A DNA stretch of 64,000 bases from Pusillimonas sp. T2 (GTDB lineage Bacteria; Pseudomonadota; Gammaproteobacteria; Burkholderiales; Burkholderiaceae_B), in the NCBI RefSeq assembly GCF_002236805.1, contig NZ_NIQA01000003.1, positions 372,001 to 436,000 of the forward strand, read 5' to 3'. The notes below the pieces were generated by a model. The model did not search any database. It was not told the DNA's origin and saw only the letters and a list, made by a program, of their open reading frames with translations. This document shows, in pieces, positions 30,646 to 39,893 of this stretch; position 1 is the first letter of the stretch; every line of letters begins with the position of its first letter. Both the position numbers and the translations under genes were made by a program.

Positions 30646-31302
30646 ATGAGCAAGCTGGTTCTGTTTGATTTTGACGGCACCCTGGCCGACACCGCGCCCG
30701 ACCTGGCAGCGGCGGCCAACCGGCAGCGCGAACGGCAGGGGCTCAATGCCCTGCCCTACGAAATGCTTCGGCCAATGGCATCGGCCGGGGCACGCGGCTT
30801 GCTTAAAGTCAGCCTGGATATCGACCCTGACCATCCCGACTACGAGTCGCATCGGCGGCAGTTTTTGTCAGACTACGAGCAGCACATGACGGTGCTGACC
30901 CGACTATTTCCGGGTGTACCCGAATTGCTTCAGTCTTTAAAAGCACAAGGTTACCGCTGGGGCATCGTAACCAACAAGGTGGAATACCTCGCCCTGCCCA
31001 TCGTCAAGCACCTTGAACTTCATACCGAATGTGCGGTCACTATTGGCGGCGATACCGCCGGGTACGCCAAGCCGCACCCGGCGCCCTTGCTTCTTGCGGC
31101 CGAGCGTGCGGGGTTTACGCCACAGCAATGTATTTATATTGGCGACGACGAACGCGATATTGTGGCGGGCAAGGCAGCGGGCATGCCCACCATTGCGGCT
31201 GCCTATGGGTATTGCAACCCGGCACAGGTGGCCAACTGGCAGGCCGACGCCATTGCGCATCAAGTTAACGACTTGTTGGGGCATATCAACCGGCTACTGT
31301 AA
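30646..31302 (+). CDS. gph: Phosphoglycolate phosphatase-like HAD hydrolase
   Basis: A 218-residue haloacid dehalogenase family phosphatase. The nucleophile and acid/base aspartates are D8 and D10 in LFDFDGTLADTAPDLAAAAN; motif II/III features are GIVTNKVEYLALP and the metal-binding YIGDDERDIVAGKAAGMPTI. Gph removes 2-phosphoglycolate formed in DNA repair; related HADs (MupP) act on MurNAc-6-phosphate in peptidoglycan recycling, and the adjacency to ubiG is also typical of mupP genes, so that role is a real alternative. Confidence 0.85.
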   Translation: MSKLVLFDFDGTLADTAPDLAAAANRQRERQGLNALPYEMLRPMASAGARGLLKVSLDIDPDHPDYESHRRQFLSDYEQHMTVLTRLFPGVPELLQSLKAQGYRWGIVTNKVEYLALPIVKHLELHTECAVTIGGDTAGYAKPHPAPLLLAAERAGFTPQQCIYIGDDERDIVAGKAAGMPTIAAAYGYCNPAQVANWQADAIAHQVNDLLGHINRLL

Positions 31303-31449
31303 GCATTACTGTGCCATACCAGCGGTCGCTTCTGCTGCGCAGCGGCCTTACCTGCAGCCCGGCGCAGTGCATGGCCGGTTTTTTGCACAAATAATGCGAT
31401 GCGGGCGGAACTTTCTTCCAGCCCTTCCCTCTAATCCTGTGTAGTACGT

Positions 31450-31455
31450 TACAAT
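31450..31455 (+). promoter_or_regulatory. -10 element of the tmRNA promoter
   Basis: TACAAT lies 10 bases before the inferred 5' end of ssrA. No good -35 hexamer is seen at the usual spacing, so only the -10 is claimed. Confidence 0.5.
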
Positions 31456-31464
31456 CTACGTTCT

Positions 31465-31830
31465 GGGGTCGACTTGGCTTCGACGTGGGTCGCGAAACAG
31501 AGTAGGGCATGCCGAGCACCAGTAAGCTCGTTAATCCACTGGAAAACTACAAACGCCAACGACGAGCGTTTCGCTTTAGCCGCTTAAGCGGTAAGCCGCT
31601 GCACTGATTTGTCTTTGGGTCAGGTAGGGTAAAACCTACAGCAGCGTCATTTACAAAGAATCGGTTTTGGCTGGGTCACTCAGTCAACGCTTAAATTAAT
31701 GTGAATCGCTAAGGGATGGCCTGTTAACCGGCATGGCCCGAGGCTAAAACCTTAAAGTTGGTTGACTAAGCATGTAGAACTGCCTGCAGAGGGCTTGCGG
31801 ACGGGGGTTCAATTCCCCCCGACTCCACCA
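31465..31830 (+). ncRNA. ssrA: Transfer-messenger RNA (one-piece)
   Basis: The 5' end GGGGTCG pairs with CGACTCC before the encoded CCA at the 3' end to form the acceptor stem. The T-arm region GGGGGTTCAATTCCCCC is intact, and the early segment GGCTTCGACGTGGG is typical. The tag reading frame is 31555-31587 and encodes ANDERFALAA followed by TAA, the tag known from Bordetella-type betaproteobacteria. tmRNA rescues stalled ribosomes together with SmpB; smpB is not in this window. The ends are inferred from pairing. Confidence 0.96.
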
Positions 31831-31838
31831 AATGCAGA

Positions 31839-31877
31839 AGGCCGTAAACGAATAAAACCGTTTACGGCCTTTTTTTG
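31839..31877 (+). terminator. Rho-independent terminator of ssrA
   Basis: A perfect 12-bp stem (AGGCCGTAAACG and its complement) around an 8-base loop is followed by a run of T residues, starting 9 bases after the tmRNA CCA. Confidence 0.92.
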
Positions 31878-32000
31878 TCTGGGCTCTTAATACCAGCGAC
31901 GTCAGGGCCGTGTGGCAATAAACTACCGCTACAATCGGCTCAACCGCCACGTGGGTAACCTACACCCACGGCATCGAACATCACAAGAAAAGCACGCCCG

Positions 32001-32711
32001 ATGAATAAAAATGCACTCAAGCCGCTATCTGAAGCGGAGTTTTCCGAACTCGATGATCTACTGCTGCACCACGTTGACGCCGATGATGCGATGACGCTGG
32101 ACATGCTTGATGGCTTTTTGCACGCAATCGCCATCGGCCCCACAACTATTCATCCGGCCAAATGGCTCCCGTTTGCGCTGGGGTTGGACGGCTCAGGGCC
32201 ACCGAAAACGTCAATGGCTGTGCTGAACCGTGTCATGGATTTAGCAATGCGGCACTACAACGGCATTATTACGGGCCTGCAATCAACCCAACCCGAAATG
32301 ACACCCACTTGGGCAGCGCAGGAGTATGAGGGACAGACCTACGATACGGCCGAGGGCTGGGCTTACGGGTTTATTGAGGGCATGCAGATGTGCGCAGATG
32401 ACTGGCAACCCATGCTGGACACCGCAGACGGCGCAGCCTGGTTTCGTCCTATTGGGCTCCTGGGTCAAGACGATTTTTCGCCCAATCAAGACGAACTAAC
32501 GAAAACGCCGGCGCAGCGGGCGAAAATCACACAAGAGATTCCGCCAGCCGTACTCGAGATGTACTTATATTGGCTGCCCCATCGCGAGGCCATTCATGAG
32601 CAGGAGGTCGCTAACACCTCAAAGCCCAAAGTGGGTCGAAACGACCCCTGCCCATGCGGCAGTGGAAAAAAATTCAAAAAATGCTGTGGTGCCGGTGATG
32701 CCCTGCATTAA
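32001..32711 (+). CDS. YecA/UPF0149 family protein with C-terminal SEC-C zinc motif
   Basis: A 236-residue protein. Residues about 8-190 match the UPF0149 (YgfB/YecA) all-helical domain, with [20 protein letters not shown] and [20 protein letters not shown]. The last 25 residues are a SEC-C motif, [20 protein letters not shown], which binds zinc as in SecA. E. coli YecA was reported to bind SecB and ribosomes; function here is inference by family. Gene-poor flanks and separate terminators indicate a single-gene transcript. Confidence 0.85.
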   Translation: MNKNALKPLSEAEFSELDDLLLHHVDADDAMTLDMLDGFLHAIAIGPTTIHPAKWLPFALGLDGSGPPKTSMAVLNRVMDLAMRHYNGIITGLQSTQPEMTPTWAAQEYEGQTYDTAEGWAYGFIEGMQMCADDWQPMLDTADGAAWFRPIGLLGQDDFSPNQDELTKTPAQRAKITQEIPPAVLEMYLYWLPHREAIHEQEVANTSKPKVGRNDPCPCGSGKKFKKCCGAGDALH

Positions 32712-32905
32712 AGTCAACCACACTTTTCCTAAGGCCCACGATAACCTTAGAGGCGGGTGAAACACCCATAATAAGCTGCGGTTCGCAGCATAGAACGCAG
32801 CGCAATGCGCTTCGTATTCAGCCAAATCCAAAAGTGCTGTCATATTCGAGCACTATGGCGACTGCTACACTGCGACGGCCTCCACTTTTAATAAATATTG
32901 TCAGG

Positions 32906-34312
32906 ATGACCAGTACTTTAGCCATTGTTGTTTCGCTTTTACTTCTGATGTACCTGGCCTACCGAGGCGTGACCGTGCTGCTTCTGGCACCGCTCATGGC
33001 GGCGCTGGCAGTGCTGCTGTCGGGCGAGATCGGCGTGTACCTGCCCATCTACACCGACACTTTCATGAAGGCGCTGGGTAACTACGTCATTCAATTTTTG
33101 CCCATTTTTTTGCTAGGGGCGTTGTTCGGTCAGTTAATGGCAGATTCGGGGGCAGCGCATTCAATTGCGCGCTGGATCGTCGACAAGCTTGGCGATAAAC
33201 ACGCCATCGTGACGGTGGTGTTGGCTTGCGCGGTACTTACCTATGGCGGGGTGTCGCTATTTGTAGTGGCATTTGCCATCTACCCTATCGCAAAAGACCT
33301 GTTCCGTACGGCTGACATTCCCAAGCGGCTCATACCCGCAACAATTGCACTAGGTTCGTTCACTTTTACAATGACCGCGCTACCGGGCACGCCGTCTATT
33401 CAAAACGCCATTCCCATCCCCTATTTTGGTACTAACGTGTTTGCAGCGCCAGGCCTGGGCATTATCGCGGCTGCCATCATGTTTGTGGGGGGTATGTGGT
33501 GGTTGCGTGGCCGCGCGGCCAGCGCAAAACTCGCCGGCGAGGGCTATGGCCATCACGAAGACGATAACGACGATACAGCGCTTCGCAACGTAGACAGCGG
33601 CGCGTTATCGCATATGCCACTTTTCCTGGCGCTTTTGCCGCTGGTGCTGGTCATTTCCGTGAATGCGCTTTTCACCTACGTTGTCTTCCCGCGTATGGAC
33701 ATGAGTTTCATCACTGACCGCTTCCCCCACACCACGCCCGCCAAAGTTATTGGGCTTTGGGCCTTAATTATTGCGCTGGCCACAGCTTGTACCACGCTGA
33801 TTATTTCGCGCTTGGGGCACTGGAGCAACTTGCGCGACACAATCAACAAAGGCGTGTTTGGCTTTATGTTGCCCCTATTCAATACGGCCTCGGAAGTAGG
33901 CTACGGCGCAGTAATTGCCGGCCTCGCCGGCTTTGTGGTGATCCGCGATGCAGTGCTCAATGTAACCCCCAACAACCCACTGATTTCAGAGGCAATTGCC
34001 ATGAATGTGCTGTCGGGCATTACGGGTTCGTCGTCGGGTGGCCTGAGCATTGCGCTGCAAACTCTGGGGCCGGACTATTTACGCATGGCACAAGCAGCAG
34101 GCATTAGTCCCGAACTGATGCACCGGGTTGCCGTACTTGCCGCAGGCGGGTTCGACACCCTGCCCCATTGCGGCGCCATTATTACGCTGCTGGCCATCTG
34201 CAAACTGACGCATCGCCAGTCGTATTTGAACATTGCCGCCGTCACCATGGGCGCGCCCATGATCGCCTTGGTTGTTGTGATTACTTTAGGCACGATGTTC
34301 GGCAGCTTTTAA
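32906..34312 (+). CDS. GntP-family permease (gluconate/hydroxy-acid:H+ symporter type)
   Basis: A 468-residue multi-pass inner-membrane transporter with about 12 hydrophobic helices. The N-terminus LAIVVSLLLLMYLAYRGVTV, the segment QFLPIFLLGALFGQLMADSG, and SGITGSSSGGLSIALQTLGP (a glycine/serine-rich re-entrant region) match the GntP/citrate-type family. Substrates in this family include gluconate, D-serine and 3-hydroxybutyrate; none can be chosen here. The start is uncertain: ATG 32906 is preferred because the first helix follows directly, but ATG 32855 is possible and no site has a clear Shine-Dalgarno sequence. Confidence 0.8.
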   Translation: MTSTLAIVVSLLLLMYLAYRGVTVLLLAPLMAALAVLLSGEIGVYLPIYTDTFMKALGNYVIQFLPIFLLGALFGQLMADSGAAHSIARWIVDKLGDKHAIVTVVLACAVLTYGGVSLFVVAFAIYPIAKDLFRTADIPKRLIPATIALGSFTFTMTALPGTPSIQNAIPIPYFGTNVFAAPGLGIIAAAIMFVGGMWWLRGRAASAKLAGEGYGHHEDDNDDTALRNVDSGALSHMPLFLALLPLVLVISVNALFTYVVFPRMDMSFITDRFPHTTPAKVIGLWALIIALATACTTLIISRLGHWSNLRDTINKGVFGFMLPLFNTASEVGYGAVIAGLAGFVVIRDAVLNVTPNNPLISEAIAMNVLSGITGSSSGGLSIALQTLGPDYLRMAQAAGISPELMHRVAVLAAGGFDTLPHCGAIITLLAICKLTHRQSYLNIAAVTMGAPMIALVVVITLGTMFGSF

Positions 34313-34379
34313 GTCAAAGCCTGAACCTATTCGCTATGTAAAGGTCAATGAGCCTTGCTGTTGATGCCTCCGAATGCTA

Positions 34380-36020
34380 TTAAAACGCATAAGCCATGGT
34401 GAGCCAAAACCGGGGCTTAGGGTCTGCATGGGTATCAGAGGATGGTTCACCGCCACGAGTTCGCCATGCAATGGCGGCATCCATCGAAAGCCCGTGCGCC
34501 TGGTAACGCACCCCAACCCCCGCCCCGGCACGGGTTTCGTCGGGCGCAGGCGATGTCACTTGGCTGGGTCGGGCATTGATTTTCATGTACCCATAATCAT
34601 AGAACGCATAAGGTGAAAAATCGCCCAGACGATAGCGAAGCTCTAGCTGGGTAAGCCACCCTTGGTCTCCACTGGCTTCGCCGCTGGGGTAGGCGCGCAC
34701 AGCGCTGGCCCCACCCAAAGACATTGACTCAGAACTGTCCAGATTCTTATTCGCCCACTGCCCGCTAAAACGGACAAACAGACTGACATTACCAGTTACG
34801 GCTTGCAGTCGAACCAGATCAAGGTTGTATTTACTGAAGCTGCCCTGGCGGACGACATCATCTTTGTGCAAGTGGCCCTGTGTCCATGTCACGGCACCAT
34901 AAGTCACGCCACCGCCGCCAAAACTGTCTTTGTGATCAAAGCCAAGTGTGACGGGGAGCGTCGTTGAATGGTAGCGCTCGGTCGACGCGCCGAAAAAATA
35001 ACTGTTGTACAGGCGTTTGTGTTGCCACGACACACTTAGGTTAATGTTGCTGCGTTGTGACCTAAGCAGCGCATATCCAAGGCCCGCACCACTTATGCGG
35101 GCGACGCCTTCATTACCCTCAAAGCCGTTATCCAGGCTGTATACCGTTTGTGCGTAGCCTATATTGGCGCGCAACCCCTGACCGCCTAAGGGAATGCTGT
35201 AGTTAGCGCTACCCAGCCATAAGTGGCTTTGGGTGTACAAGGCACGAAGGCTGATCTGATCGCCCAAGGCAAACGGGCTGTTGACGTCCAGATTGGCGCG
35301 TGTGCGCCATTGGCCGGAATAGTAGTTACCGTGGTTATCCAGACCGACCTCACCCTGGTAACGCTTATCGTAATCTACGACGATATCGAGATCACCGGTA
35401 CCCAGCGCTGCACCAGGGCGTATCACGGGGGTTATTTTTATGCCGGGCAGATCATCCAGCAGCAACGTGGCGCGCTCGAGTGCAGACGACTCGATAAGCG
35501 AGCCGGACTGCAAGCCAGAAAGATACGATTGCGCCTTTTGAGTCAGCCCAGGGTTACCGTCCGCACTAACCCGACCATAACGTCCCTCTACAACCTGTAT
35601 TTGCAAAGCACCGCCGTTCACAAGCTGCTGCGGCGCGATAAAAGCCCGCGCAAACGGGTAACTGGCTTGTTGATAATGCTGGGTGATTTTGTCGCTTAAA
35701 GACCGCAAACCCACCAGATCGAAGGATTGGTCTTGAACCTTACCCAACACCCGCAGTAATTCGTCTGAACCGAAAACTGTATTTCCCGAGAAGGTGATGC
35801 TACCCACCACCACCTGCGGCCCGCCGGGCTGCGCCGGAGCGCTTTGTGTCGGCTGCATATCCAAGCCTTTGGATGTTCTGGGTGGCGTAGGCAGTTGCTT
35901 CAGTTCTTCTTGCAAAACTCTGCCGGCATCGGGTGCTACTTGAGCAGCTGCAGGTACATGGGCAAGACCTATTAACGAAAAACACAGGAGCGCGGCGGAC
36001 TGAAAAACGAATCGAGTCAT
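34380..36020 (-). CDS. Two-partner secretion outer-membrane transporter (TpsB, ShlB/FhaC/HecB family)
   Basis: A 546-residue protein with a signal peptide (MTRFVFQSAALLCFSLIGLA, cleavage near AAA-QV). It has a proline-rich linker (about 25-70), a POTRA region (about 70-240, starting VVVGSITFSGNTVFGSDELL and with the ShlB-type PQQLVNGGALQIQVVEGRYG), and a C-terminal 16-strand beta-barrel ending in an aromatic residue (LTMAYAF), the Omp85 C-terminal signal. It should export the TpsA protein encoded 73 bases upstream on the same strand. The order tpsA-tpsB is normal for such pairs. Confidence 0.92.
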   Translation of the reverse strand: MTRFVFQSAALLCFSLIGLAHVPAAAQVAPDAGRVLQEELKQLPTPPRTSKGLDMQPTQSAPAQPGGPQVVVGSITFSGNTVFGSDELLRVLGKVQDQSFDLVGLRSLSDKITQHYQQASYPFARAFIAPQQLVNGGALQIQVVEGRYGRVSADGNPGLTQKAQSYLSGLQSGSLIESSALERATLLLDDLPGIKITPVIRPGAALGTGDLDIVVDYDKRYQGEVGLDNHGNYYSGQWRTRANLDVNSPFALGDQISLRALYTQSHLWLGSANYSIPLGGQGLRANIGYAQTVYSLDNGFEGNEGVARISGAGLGYALLRSQRSNINLSVSWQHKRLYNSYFFGASTERYHSTTLPVTLGFDHKDSFGGGGVTYGAVTWTQGHLHKDDVVRQGSFSKYNLDLVRLQAVTGNVSLFVRFSGQWANKNLDSSESMSLGGASAVRAYPSGEASGDQGWLTQLELRYRLGDFSPYAFYDYGYMKINARPSQVTSPAPDETRAGAGVGVRYQAHGLSMDAAIAWRTRGGEPSSDTHADPKPRFWLTMAYAF

Positions 36021-36093
36021 GTATGCAAGTAGACGGTACGTTGAATGGCGTTGCAGCTTCGGGGGGCTGTATCAGTTTGCAGGAGGGGCAAAT

Positions 36094-39000
36094 TTATGGC
36101 TGCGGTTCGCGTTCGCCCAAGTTACCAAGGGGGTTTACGTTGGCACCACCAGCAGCGGCCTCGGTGGCGGCCTGTGGCAGGCTGACCCCCGAACTAACGA
36201 CAAAGATCGGGTTCAGTCCCGCAGTGCCAGGTAAGCTCGGCGCAGCCTGACGGCCGACACCATTGAATGACACGTTGTTGTTCAACCCGTTACCAAAACT
36301 GTTACTGGTGGCCGATTCGATGGCATTTCTTCCTGGCGTACCAAGCTCGTTCGACGATGCATTTGACGAAACGGCACGACTAGGAACTTCGTTTGACGAG
36401 GCCCCTGGCTGGATAGTCAGAACGCCTGACTGAGTAGCTACCTGGTAATTGGAGTTATTCAGGCTTTGCGCGAAGATCGTGTACGTGCCCACGGCTTCGC
36501 CGACGTTACGCGTTAAAGGAATCGTGAGTGTTTCGTTGGCAACCAAACTGCCTTCGATAAGGTGCCAGGTGAGTAAGGGATCGGCTTCAGTGCGTATTTT
36601 TGTTTTGTCATCAGCCTTTACGGTCACAGCACGTGGCGTAATGCTTGCAGTAATGTATTGGCTGGTCAACGTGTAGTTGCTTGCCTCCCCTTCGCCGGTA
36701 CTACCGTCGGCCAGGGTATAGCTGACGGTAACGTAGTTTTCCCCGACGTTCTTGCTGTAGAACTGCGCAGAGACTTGCGCTAACGTCAGGCTTTCGCCAT
36801 CTACTAGCCCGACAAGCTCACCACCCGAGACTGTTGCACTAGTGTTGCCATCGTAAGTCTTACTTGCCACGGTCGCACCCGAAACACTCAAGGCCTTCGG
36901 GGTAATGGTGGCTGTTTGCGCCTGGCCGGTAATGTTGTAGCTTATGTCATAACCCACGGGGGACGATGCATAGTAGCCCTGTGTCAGTGTAAGTGTCTGA
37001 ACCCCGGCGTCTTTCCCCCCAAGTTCGAGTAGCGTGCCCGAAAGAAATGTTCGGTCCGGATCAAACGCAACACCATTTTTGAGCCACGTCAGATTGGCCT
37101 GAGATTCCGTAAGCGCACTTGACCCGTCATAAACTTTCGTAATGGGCGCAGCCCCCAGGTCGCCATCGATACTGACCTTCGTCAGAAACCGCCTGAGTAG
37201 GGGCGCCGACAGGCCTTCGTAAATGCGCCATGTTGTGTTGTCTGCCCCTGACGATGAAATACCCCAGTCGGCAAACGAACCGGAGGCTTGCATTTGACTG
37301 GTGCTTAGGCCCGTGCCGCCCCCGCTAGTGGCCCGGCCGGTAGAGTCAACATTCCAGTAGCTGGCATTCACTACGCCGCTGTTAGACCCTACCAGGCCCC
37401 CGATAGGCGCTTTGGCGCTGGGCACAGTTCCACTGGCATAACTTCTGTTGATTACCCCGCTGGAGCTACCGACCAACCCACCTACGATACCGCCACCACG
37501 TACTGAACCCAATGCAAAAGAGTCAGAAATTGATGCTGTCCCAGTCATGTGCCCCACCAGCCCACCGACATTGTTCGCTTTTGGCGCGTAAACCGCACCA
37601 GCGGCAAATGACTCGGAAACTGAAAAACCACCGGTGTAGCCGACCAAACCACCAAAGTACCTGCTGGTAGAGTCTGTGGAGAGGTTTGCGCGAGAATACG
37701 CCCCTATGATCGAACCCATTGAAGAGGTTTGGGCAGAGCCCACAAGCCCGCCAACACGCTCCCACCCTGCTACCGACCCTGTGCTGTAGACATTGATAAC
37801 TTTGCTGTCGACAACCATTCCCGCAAGAATGCCTGTATAACTTGTGCCCGTTACGTTTGCCGACGTCACCCCGACGTTACTGATTACCGTGGATGTGCCA
37901 CTTATATAGCCAAACAGCCCCACGTAGTAGGCTTCCCTGTTGATACGCAAACCATCAATAACATGCCCCAAACCGTCAAAACTACCCGTGAATTTAGTAG
38001 TAAAGTTTCCCAGCGGCATGAAACCCGCCCCAGAGTCCCAACCCGATGTCGCTCTGGCATCGATATCGGCACCCAGCACAAAACGGCCCGACAGGTTGCC
38101 GTTAATACCCTGAAGATCAGAGCCGGTGGTGCTGCCCTGGCTGCCCAAACTGGTAATAACCGTCCAGTTCAGCACTGCGCCGTCTTCGCCCAATAATGTG
38201 CTGAAGTTTTCCCCAGCTTGAAGGTTAACTTTGGCCCCTGATTGGATGGTGTACGTCGCCGTATTTCCGGCCGCCGCGCCGCCCTGGCCATACTGCAGCG
38301 CCAGTCGCCCACTAGCATTTTGGGCGGTAATGTCGGCATTGATGGCAATATTGCGCTCGGCGTTTAACGTAAACTTCGTCGTCGCATTCCAGGTTACGGC
38401 ATCGTTAACAAAAATATCGCCGTTGCCACCGGCTGTACCGCCCGCCGTGCTGATCAACATATCGTTCAGGTTCAGGTCGGCCCCTAACTGGGCGCCTGTC
38501 ATGTTGCCGCCGCTGGCCGCGATAATAAAGTCGTTCGGGTCGATTAAATAGGTACCGGTTTTGCCGTTGACCGCAAGGGTCGTTACTTTGCGATCGCCTA
38601 GCGCAACCACATTGGCCGCACTGGTCTCAATAAACCCGCCATCGCCCCCGCTGGGCGCCGAAGCGTCGAGCGTACCGCCAACGTTGATGCGGTCGTTCTG
38701 CATGTCGGCCAGCAGGTAAATTTGGCCCTTTTCGCCGGTTTGCAGCGTTTGTGCCTGGGTAATGCCGGTATGGTTGATGACCGTGGCTGCCAGATTACCG
38801 GCCGCCTTGGCAGTCAAATACACCAACCCGCCGTCAGCCTTGATGGCCCCACCTTGTTCAATCAGAGCATCGATCGCAGCTTGTTCTACCTCTAGCTTTA
38901 CCGGCCCGCCCAGGTCTAGCTGCACCCTTTGCCCGGCACCGATCAGCACATTGCCTTTGGCGGCCGCTAGTGTACCCAGGTTGGTCACCTTGGCGGCGAT

Positions 39001-39687
39001 AAGGGCCACGGTGCCCCCGCCGCTGCCATCGCCCACGGCCGTTATATTGCCTTGGTTAACAATGGCGTTCGAGCTCGTACCTTCAAAGCGGTAATTGCCG
39101 TTCATGAAGTCTTGTGTGCTCATGTTAAGCGTACTGGCCACCATGCTGCCGACGTTGACCTGAGCACTAGAGGTAAACAGCACCCCGTTGGGGTTTAGCA
39201 AGAATACACGCCCATTAGCATTAATAGCCCCCTGAATCACAGATACGTCGGCCCCCATGACCCTATTTAATACAGCTGCTTGGGCAGAAGGCTGGACGAA
39301 ATTAACCGTGTGGCCGGCGCCCACACTGAACGAGTCCCAGGTGACGGCCATGTTTTGAGTGTTTTGGGTAACGGTGAGCGCGTTACCCGACTGATTAATA
39401 CTGCCTGCACCCGCCACAATGGCGCCGCCAGTAGGCAAATCGGCCCCCAGGACTGTACCCGCCAAGCTGGCACCAAATACAAGCTGCAACATGCCAGCCA
39501 ACGGGCGTAAGCGCCCTGACGCCGTGCCAGCCTTAGACCCTGCTACGCGCGCGCGGGCACACTGCTTTTTGCGTGACCTGTTAACTACCCCACGAACCGC
39601 ATTTTTGCCCCTGGTACGCCCCAATTCGGTGACGGCTTGCCACAACTGTTTGGACGCATTCCAAACCAGACGGTAAATACGATTCAT
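36094..39687 (-). CDS. TpsA exoprotein: filamentous-hemagglutinin-type adhesin with GLUG and MBG/YDG repeats
   Basis: A 1197-residue secreted protein. Residues 1-30 (MNRIYRLVWNASKQLWQAVT) are an extended signal peptide region, and cleavage is likely after VLGA (82). The TPS secretion domain (about 83-335) shows INQSGNALTVTQ and NPNGVLF (165-171). About 575-790 hold repeated GLUG-like units with GGLVGSSSGVINRSYASG-type phrases. About 855-1085 hold MBG/YDG domains (KVYDGSSALT, KTYDGNTSATVSG, KADDKTKIRTEADP). The last 110 residues are Ser/Asn-rich without repeats. The predicted role is a surface or released adhesin; the ligand is unknown. It is 206 bases from a divergent PAS-wHTH regulator gene. 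Confidence 0.9.
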   Translation of the reverse strand: MNRIYRLVWNASKQLWQAVTELGRTRGKNAVRGVVNRSRKKQCARARVAGSKAGTASGRLRPLAGMLQLVFGASLAGTVLGADLPTGGAIVAGAGSINQSGNALTVTQNTQNMAVTWDSFSVGAGHTVNFVQPSAQAAVLNRVMGADVSVIQGAINANGRVFLLNPNGVLFTSSAQVNVGSMVASTLNMSTQDFMNGNYRFEGTSSNAIVNQGNITAVGDGSGGGTVALIAAKVTNLGTLAAAKGNVLIGAGQRVQLDLGGPVKLEVEQAAIDALIEQGGAIKADGGLVYLTAKAAGNLAATVINHTGITQAQTLQTGEKGQIYLLADMQNDRINVGGTLDASAPSGGDGGFIETSAANVVALGDRKVTTLAVNGKTGTYLIDPNDFIIAASGGNMTGAQLGADLNLNDMLISTAGGTAGGNGDIFVNDAVTWNATTKFTLNAERNIAINADITAQNASGRLALQYGQGGAAAGNTATYTIQSGAKVNLQAGENFSTLLGEDGAVLNWTVITSLGSQGSTTGSDLQGINGNLSGRFVLGADIDARATSGWDSGAGFMPLGNFTTKFTGSFDGLGHVIDGLRINREAYYVGLFGYISGTSTVISNVGVTSANVTGTSYTGILAGMVVDSKVINVYSTGSVAGWERVGGLVGSAQTSSMGSIIGAYSRANLSTDSTSRYFGGLVGYTGGFSVSESFAAGAVYAPKANNVGGLVGHMTGTASISDSFALGSVRGGGIVGGLVGSSSGVINRSYASGTVPSAKAPIGGLVGSNSGVVNASYWNVDSTGRATSGGGTGLSTSQMQASGSFADWGISSSGADNTTWRIYEGLSAPLLRRFLTKVSIDGDLGAAPITKVYDGSSALTESQANLTWLKNGVAFDPDRTFLSGTLLELGGKDAGVQTLTLTQGYYASSPVGYDISYNITGQAQTATITPKALSVSGATVASKTYDGNTSATVSGGELVGLVDGESLTLAQVSAQFYSKNVGENYVTVSYTLADGSTGEGEASNYTLTSQYITASITPRAVTVKADDKTKIRTEADPLLTWHLIEGSLVANETLTIPLTRNVGEAVGTYTIFAQSLNNSNYQVATQSGVLTIQPGASSNEVPSRAVSSNASSNELGTPGRNAIESATSNSFGNGLNNNVSFNGVGRQAAPSLPGTAGLNPIFVVSSGVSLPQAATEAAAGGANVNPLGNLGEREPQP

Positions 39688-39767
39688 GGGTAAAGCCTTG
39701 AAGCATTATGTTATTGATGCAAGCAAATACTTGATTTTTGTAAATTTTAGGTAGTTAGGCGCTTGCG

Positions 39768-39817
39768 AATCTGAGCGAATCTGATTGAATCTGATCAAAT
39801 CTGATGGAGTCTGATAC
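39768..39817. repeat. Five tandem 10-bp repeats in the tpsA/regulator intergenic region
   Basis: Consecutive units start at 39768, 39778, 39788, 39798 and 39808. They read AATCTGAGCG, AATCTGATTG, AATCTGATCA, AATCTGATGG and AGTCTGATAC, consensus AATCTGATNN. The block lies 81 bases upstream of the tpsA start and 77 upstream of the regulator start, so it may affect both promoters. A period of one helical turn puts every core on the same DNA face, as expected for cooperative binding of a winged-helix regulator. Repeat-number variation is an alternative. Confidence 0.85.
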
Positions 39818-39893
39818 CTTATATCTGGCGTGGTAAAGTGAACCTTTAACAAGGATGTAACCACGCCGCATCGGGGCATATCCGGCCCCGCCC

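Noticed and set aside
31790-31830. A tRNA-like 3' end with CCA
   Set aside because: It is the tRNA-like half of ssrA, pairing with the 5' end at 31465; not a separate tRNA gene.
32712-32905. Small hairpin GCTGCGGTTCGCAGC as a terminator of the YecA-like gene
   Set aside because: No T run follows, and the stem is short; not claimed.
39873-39889. GGGGC/GCCCC hairpin just before the PAS-wHTH regulator start
   Set aside because: Five base pairs in GC-rich sequence may arise by chance; no supporting feature.
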